A stretch of 64,000 bases of DNA from Periplaneta americana. Its lineage: Eukaryota > Arthropoda > Insecta > Blattodea > Blattidae. Positions 62,219 to 64,000 of the stretch are shown here, piece after piece. How positions within the stretch are numbered: the stretch's first letter is position 1; each line of letters starts with the position of its first letter. The position numbers and the translations under genes were made by a program. The DNA lies in NCBI RefSeq assembly GCF_040183065.1, contig NC_091127.1:20622891-20686890 (forward strand), read 5' to 3'. Under the pieces are notes generated by a model. The model made no database searches. It saw nothing but the letters and a program-made list of their open reading frames with translations, and was not told the DNA's origin.

Positions 62219-63296
62219 CAGGTACATCATTTTATTTTTACTTCAATTTTTATTGTACCTGAGTTTTTGAATGTACTTCACTCCCACCCCTTCTACTAAT
62301 GAAGTTCCAACTCCACACAGAACCAAGACCGCAGATAGTAAGCGGTACTGAGTTACTGAGTATAATACGTTCCAGAAATATGTTCGCGTTTTCCAGTGAC
62401 GAAAGAGCTTTCAATATTGAATCATATTTTCGCACAGGTACTGTCCGTTTGCCTACGTCGCATCCCGATTTCCCCCACCTGCTTCTGCTCGCCCCTCTGT
62501 AAAAGCTGGGCTGTTTTAGCTCTTTTCTGAAAACATTAATTTCTGTTAGGAATTGGACGTTTACGTAATATTATACAGCTATTTAATTTAACTTAAATAA
62601 AAGGGCCTCGTTACGTAATTAACTGTCACGTGATTTCCTCCCTTTCTACAATCCTGCGGCATAACCACTTGGACGGACAGTAGATAGCATGTCTGAGTAA
62701 TTTTATATTTTCGGGTCGGGCAGAAGTGAAGATTGAATTTACAGTACGTAGAGTAGGCACAGAATTATTTCAACATGAGTTACTAGTACGAAGGACGAAA
62801 CTGGCAATTGGAATTAGATGCAATAGTCTATAGTGCGATAATATGCACAAAAGAACTGAAGCCTGTATCGAAATGAACGGCCACCATTTTCAAAATTGTG
62901 TTTAAATATTCATATTATGATTATTTTTCAATTTAACTTCTTTCTTTATATTGTACGCTAATGTGCTGTAGACAGTATAATATACATTGCATAATGAATA
63001 CTTTCGCATGGATAACTCACTTCGTGAGTAAAAACACTTATTCTTAATACAGTACTGTACTTTGATTAAAGAAAAACCTAATGAAAATTATCAAACTCAA
63101 AATCGCGATATTTCCTAGTTTACGTAAATGGATGAACTACTTTTCTTCCTTCCTATACCTAGTAGAGTGATTTGTGTTTTACGCCAGTATCATCGAACTC
63201 CAGTCGTGGAGGGGGGAGCAAGCGGTGTTTCTGGTTCTCTAAAGGTATAGACAGGTTAATATTAAAAATGTTAGTAAAAATAAAATGATGTCCCTG
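62219..63296 (-). mobile_element. 1.1-kb TA-flanked DNA element, copy D
   Basis: It begins CAGGTACATCATTTTATTTT and ends AATAAAATGATGTCCCTG; TA at 62217-62218 and 63297-63298; 1078 bp, oriented like copy B. It sits inside the hAT element at 60426-63554, so it inserted after that hAT element did. Confidence 0.88.
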
Positions 63297-63623
63297 TATA
63301 TCAGCAAGGAAGGCCAGTCTAAGAAGCCAAAGAGAATTGGAAAATAGGTTTGAATATTCCGATTTATCATCTTGCATTATCAGTACATTAGAAGTTGGGT
63401 AGTATCCACTGGTTTTTAGTAAAATTATCATTGTTTTCGACTTTACGGGGATTTATGTTTTTAATGTGGTTAAAAACAGTACGGTATTGGGGAGATCGCA
63501 AACAAATGTTTCTCCCAAAAGTGGGTCGCATCTTAAAAAGTTTGGGAACCACCGATCTAAAGCTTTCTAAACCGAACAGTTGGATATGTTAATACTGAAT
63601 CAATAAATCTAAGCATAAAAAAG

Positions 63624-63994
63624 TTGAATAACGATTATTTTGAAGACATTTTTCAGAAGACTGTAACCACAAAACAAGTTTATAACGCTGTTACTATTGA
63701 AGATCGAATTAGTCCGTTTCGTCATTATGTAGATTCAATAGTACCGAGAACAAGTTTCAAGTTACGATGTTGTAATAAAAATTATGTTGCTTACAATATT
63801 ATTATTACATCCTGCAGATGTTTTTAATGACCTTCGAAGAATTCATAAATATAAATAATAAGATAGAAGTATTTCATGAACTTAATACTTTCGAAACAGA
63901 ATTAGCTAATACATGGAGGAGTAATTTGCAAAGAGAGACAACTTGCTGCGTGGAGAGATCCTTCAGCACAACGAAGAGTGGACAAGGAACATAA
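63624..63994 (+). pseudogene. hAT transposase C-terminal remnant (ZMYM/52-kDa-repressor-like)
   Basis: The first frame (63624-63827) includes VTIEDRISPFRHYVDSIVPR. A second, shifted frame near 63810-63994 gives VFHELNTFETELANTWRSNL, then TCCVERSFSTTK, the hAT dimerisation motif with its glutamate, and stops at TAA about 63992. The frameshift and missing N-terminus make it a pseudogene. It runs close to the window edge, so its full extent is unknown. Confidence 0.65.
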
Positions 63995-64000
63995 TGTTAG

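Larger units (their letters stand above)
60426..63554. mobile_element. hAT element with exact 8-bp TSD, holding two nested elements
   Basis: The ends CAGTGGTTCCCCAAAGTGGG and the inverted AAGTTTGGGAACCACCG are flanked by ATCTAAAG (60418-60425, 63555-63562). About 1.08 kb is hAT sequence without transposase; the rest is a Helitron (60530-61496) and TA-element copy D (62219-63296). A (TA)n tract is at 61931-61976. Confidence 0.85.

Overview
This window looks like nuclear DNA from an insect, most likely a cockroach close to Periplaneta. The reasons are AT-rich DNA, small coding exons separated by long introns, very dense transposons, a non-LTR element of the RTE/BovB-like type that I associate with cockroach genomes, and several tRNA-derived SINEs. 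The genus is an inference; the insect assignment is firmer. There are no operons, CRISPR arrays or other prokaryotic features.

The only recognisable host genes are three tandem, same-strand copies of a regucalcin / SMP-30 gene (calcium-binding gluconolactonase family). The first contributes only its last exon (2487-2717). The second is complete, with five coding exons between 24116 and 32001. The third is complete, with five coding exons between 41183 and 57049. In both complete copies the coding exons measure exactly 160, 213, 219, 113 and 231 nt, giving 311 residues, with identical intron phases and conserved predicted metal ligands. The three terminal exons are also all 231 nt.

Everything else is transposon sequence or sequence with no recognisable content. 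Many insertions can be delimited exactly from target-site duplications visible here. (1) hAT elements with 8-bp duplications, including one complete element (16514-18709) carrying an uninterrupted 494-residue transposase, plus several deletion derivatives. (2) Four copies of a TA-flanked element of about 1.1 kb whose ends begin CAGGGACATCATTTTA. (3) Two related Helitrons and one from another family, all ending CTAG|T. (4) Foldback elements and MITEs with TA, TTAA, TAA or TTA target duplications. (5) RTE-like LINE copies with 14-16 bp duplications, some internally deleted but keeping both ends. (6) Fragments of Jockey/CR1-like and PD-(D/E)XK-bearing retroelements. (7) tRNA-derived SINEs and tRNA-like repeats. 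(8) Long microsatellites.

Nesting is common and gives relative ages. A SINE carries a MITE (42654-43102). A hAT remnant carries a SINE (36311-37459). A hAT element carries a Helitron and a 1.1-kb element (60426-63554). A repeat at 12358-13843 has taken both an RTE copy and a SINE, and a second copy at 57763-58700 shows the empty sites. I did not find a convincing undescribed functional system. The best candidates for follow-up are the apparently intact hAT element, the regucalcin array, and the LINE fragment that ends at the last acceptor of the third regucalcin gene.
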